Under the pieces are notes generated by a model that was given only the letters and a program-made list of their open reading frames with translations, searched no databases and was not told the DNA's origin. A DNA stretch of 7,067 nt from JBBRQP01 sp038226175 (GTDB taxonomy: Bacteria > Cyanobacteriota > Cyanobacteriia > Gloeobacterales > Anthocerotibacteraceae). The translations under genes were made by a program, and so were the position numbers. Location of the stretch: the NCBI GenBank assembly GCA_038226175.1, contig JBBRQP010000121.1, forward strand, positions 1 to 7,067. Direction: 5' to 3'. Below are positions 5,646 to 7,067 of the stretch, piece by piece (position 1 is the first letter of the stretch; every line of letters begins with the position of its first letter).

Positions 5646-5939
5646 CAGACAGCCGAGACTTTACTAGACGCGCTGTTAGCACCGCAAAGCATCGAAAGAA
5701 TATACCAAGGTATGAATATTCAGAATCGTCAGTTTCGTTTACTTATCTATCCCAGTTGTTTAGTTGGTTCGGAAGCAGTAGACTGGTTTACCATATGATT
5801 GAACCTAGGCGATACAGAAGCGATAGCCCTCAAACAAAAGCTTATAGGCCAGGGGATTGTTCATCATGTAACCGATGGTTAACTCTTTCGGGATGGTTTC
5901 TTTTTTTATCAGTTTTATCGCGATGATATCCTTTCATGA
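5646..5939 (+). pseudogene. DEP-domain gene remnant with two in-frame stop codons
   Basis: One frame from 5646 to TGA 5937-5939 reads as a DEP domain: LLDALLAPQSIERIYQG, NRQFRLLIYPSCLVGSEAVD, W, then after TGA (5796-5798) LNLGDTEAIALKQKLIGQG, IVHHVTDG, then after TAA (5880-5882) LFRDGFFFYQFYRDD. The YP-x-C-x-VGSEAVDW block, the G-I-x-HHV turn and the F-x-D-x-x-x-FYxFY end are the family's typical landmarks. DEP domains act in signalling and membrane attachment. The frame is kept throughout, with only point nonsense changes, so inactivation looks fairly recent. A TAG at 5643-5645 closes the frame upstream and no larger host protein is visible, so the domain was either a small stand-alone protein or a fragment of a larger one. 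Confidence 0.8.
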
Positions 5940-6117
5940 GTTACCAACAATTGAAACCGATTTTTTATCATAAGCACTCGCTCTTGACAACAACTTTGTA
6001 GTATGAAAGTATCTATAAATAGGTCGTAAATTATGGATGATCTGTGCGTTAGAAAACCTACTATAAAGCTAAAAAGCTGTTAGCATTCTAACGTTGTCTT
6101 AGCTAGAGAAACCAACT
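5940..6117. other. AT-rich leader of the glutathione transferase gene
   Basis: Non-coding. A TTGACA (5984-5989) resembles a -35 box, and TATAAAT (6014-6020) and TATAAA (about 6063) resemble -10 boxes, but none is correctly spaced from the TTGACA. The promoter must lie here, since the upstream DEP frame is dead; its exact position cannot be set. Confidence 0.35.
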
Positions 6118-6792
6118 GTGCTCCAATTTTATTTCCATCCCACGCCCAATCCCATGAAGGTCGCACTATTTCTGGAGGAGTCCGGTCTCCCCTACGAAGT
6201 GGTGCCTGTAGACACGCTCAAGGGCGAGCAACATACGCCCGAATTCCGGGCGGTCAACCCTAATGGGAAAGTCCCTGCACTTAAGGATGGTGATATTACA
6301 GTCTTTGATTCAAATGCGATACTCCTGTATTTGGCAAAAAAAACCGGTCAATTCCTGGGTCAACCTACTGACCGGGGCGCCTTACTCTCTTGGCTGATGT
6401 TTGTAGCCACCGGAGTTGGTCCTTACTCAGGTCAAGCAGTGCATTTCCAACATGGCCCCATGGAGGCTTTGCCCTATGCCATCAATCGTTACCGTCGGGA
6501 AGTGGAACGGCACTACGGCATCTTGGATGAACAGCTCAGCCACCACCCCTATATTCTTGGTGAAACCTATACCATCGTGGATATGGCTGCGTGGGGCTGG
6601 ATAGACCGCTTCCCCAGAGTGCTAGGAGAAGAGGCACTGGATGCTTTTCCCCATCTGAAGCGTTGGTTTGAGGAGGTCAATGGACGTCCTGCGGTGCAAC
6701 GGGCGCGGGCTATTGGAGCCGATATCCAATTCAAACAAGACTTCGATGAAGAAGCCCAAAAAGCCTTCTTCCCGCAGAACTATCCCAAGTAA
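6118..6792 (+). CDS. Glutathione S-transferase, Nu class / Ure2p-like (YfcG-like)
   Basis: A 224-residue cytosolic enzyme with the two-domain GST layout. The thioredoxin-like N-domain (1-80) opens FYFHPTPNPMKVALFLEE; Thr9 and Asn11 in PTPN sit where E. coli YfcG has the same residues near the glutathione sulfur. The cis-proline is Pro53 in GKVPAL, and the gamma-glutamyl-binding pair is Asp64-Ser65 in FDSNAI, with Asp in place of the more common Glu. The helical C-domain (about 88-212) contains the N-capping motif YTIVDMAAWGW. Nu-class members reduce disulfides or organic peroxides with glutathione, often with little classical transferase activity. The start is GTG at 6118, because the first strand and PTPN motif lie before the next in-frame ATG (codon 13); the ribosome site is weak (AGAG). 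It stands alone. Its thiol-redox theme matches the thioredoxin/CcdA pair, but it lacks their upstream element. Confidence 0.9.
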   Translation: MLQFYFHPTPNPMKVALFLEESGLPYEVVPVDTLKGEQHTPEFRAVNPNGKVPALKDGDITVFDSNAILLYLAKKTGQFLGQPTDRGALLSWLMFVATGVGPYSGQAVHFQHGPMEALPYAINRYRREVERHYGILDEQLSHHPYILGETYTIVDMAAWGWIDRFPRVLGEEALDAFPHLKRWFEEVNGRPAVQRARAIGADIQFKQDFDEEAQKAFFPQNYPK

Positions 6793-6820
6793 TTGTAGTG
6801 AACCCCAGTGCTGCCTTCTA

Positions 6821-6837
6821 TAGGCTAGGGAAGCCTA
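6821..6837 (+). terminator. Short inverted repeat after the GST gene
   Basis: TAGGCT (6821-6826) pairs with AGCCTA (6832-6837) around a 5-base loop, 28 bases after the stop. There is no T-run, so it is only a weak terminator candidate. Confidence 0.25.
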
Positions 6838-6899
6838 ACTACCTGTCTCAGTCAAGGAGCGCACTTCACTGACCTTCCCCGGAATAAATTGACACTTCT

Positions 6900-7066
6900 C
6901 TAAAGTTGTTCCATTAGCAGAAGGTTCTCATACTCTTTCCGTTTGATTAGCAGGTTTTTGTTCTGGGCCACCAGTGGTAGAACAAGTATCTCTTGAGCAA
7001 CTCGGTCTGCTTTGATAAACTACGACATCGTTGCTCTAATCGCTCTTCCACTTCTTCAATCGTCAC
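6900..7066 (-). pseudogene. Frameshifted coding remnant at the right edge, family unknown
   Basis: On the - strand, one frame from the window edge reads VTIEEVEERLEQRCRSLSKQ then TELLKRY and ends at TAA 6947-6949. The neighbouring frame, open below about 7019, reads RVAQEILVLPLVAQNKNLL then IKRKEYENLLLMEQL and ends at TAG 6900-6902. Joined by a one-base shift between about 6990 and 7019, they give a helical, charged protein that looks more natural than either frame alone. GTG at 7066-7064 could be its start, or the gene may continue beyond the window. I do not recognise the family. Confidence 0.35.
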
Positions 7067-7067
7067 C

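Noticed and set aside
373..5939. Idea that all nonsense codons in the relics arose by C-to-T change, as from targeted deamination
   Set aside because: The TAG in the IS630 relic aligns with a leucine position and is better explained by TTG to TAG, so the pattern does not hold.
1..7067. CRISPR array, tRNA or rRNA gene
   Set aside because: I saw no regularly spaced direct repeats, no cloverleaf with a TTC-loop motif, and no rRNA-like stretches.

Overview
The window looks like chromosomal DNA from a cyanobacterium, possibly an early-branching, Gloeobacter-like one. This rests on the gene content: a CcdA/luminal-type thioredoxin pair, an ECF sigma factor with an RskA-type anti-sigma factor, a DEP-domain relic and a Nu-class glutathione transferase. 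It is an inference from family resemblance, not a database result. Intact genes are separated by long, mostly non-coding stretches, and four of those stretches hold decayed genes. The region therefore seems to have taken up and lost mobile or accessory genes.

Layout, all intact genes on the + strand: (1) positions 3-323 hold the C-terminal end of a conserved protein of unknown function, followed by a strong 14-bp hairpin. (2) Positions 373-623 (- strand) hold an IS630-type transposase relic in which the start of the protein is joined directly to its end. (3) Positions 892-2028 encode a Tat-exported beta-propeller (lactonase-like) protein that is clearly richer in G+C than its neighbours. (4) Positions 2227-3488 encode an ECF sigma factor and its membrane anti-sigma partner, overlapping by ATGA; the anti-sigma gene opens with a run of nine C. 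(5) Positions 3714-3938 hold a degraded fragment resembling the C-terminal helix-turn-helix of Hin-type DNA invertases. (6) Positions 4228-5533 encode an exported thioredoxin-like protein and the membrane electron carrier CcdA, a two-gene unit likely to move reducing power across the membrane. (7) Positions 5646-5939 hold a DEP-domain pseudogene with two in-frame stops. (8) Positions 6118-6792 encode a Nu-class glutathione transferase. (9) The right edge has a short, apparently frameshifted coding remnant on the - strand.

The most interesting signal is a shared upstream element. The 52 bases directly before the beta-propeller ATG (840-891) and the 52 bases directly before the thioredoxin ATG (4176-4227) align without gaps, 35 of 52 identical, with an 11-base identical core (CTCCGTATTAC) exactly 21 bases before each start codon. 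Both genes encode exported proteins and they flank the sigma/anti-sigma pair. A testable model is that the ECF sigma factor, or a dimeric regulator reading the GTATTAC dyad, controls an envelope/thiol-redox response comprising both genes. The poly-C tract in the anti-sigma gene could add slippage-based switching. This model is inference; the repeat and the tract are directly visible.
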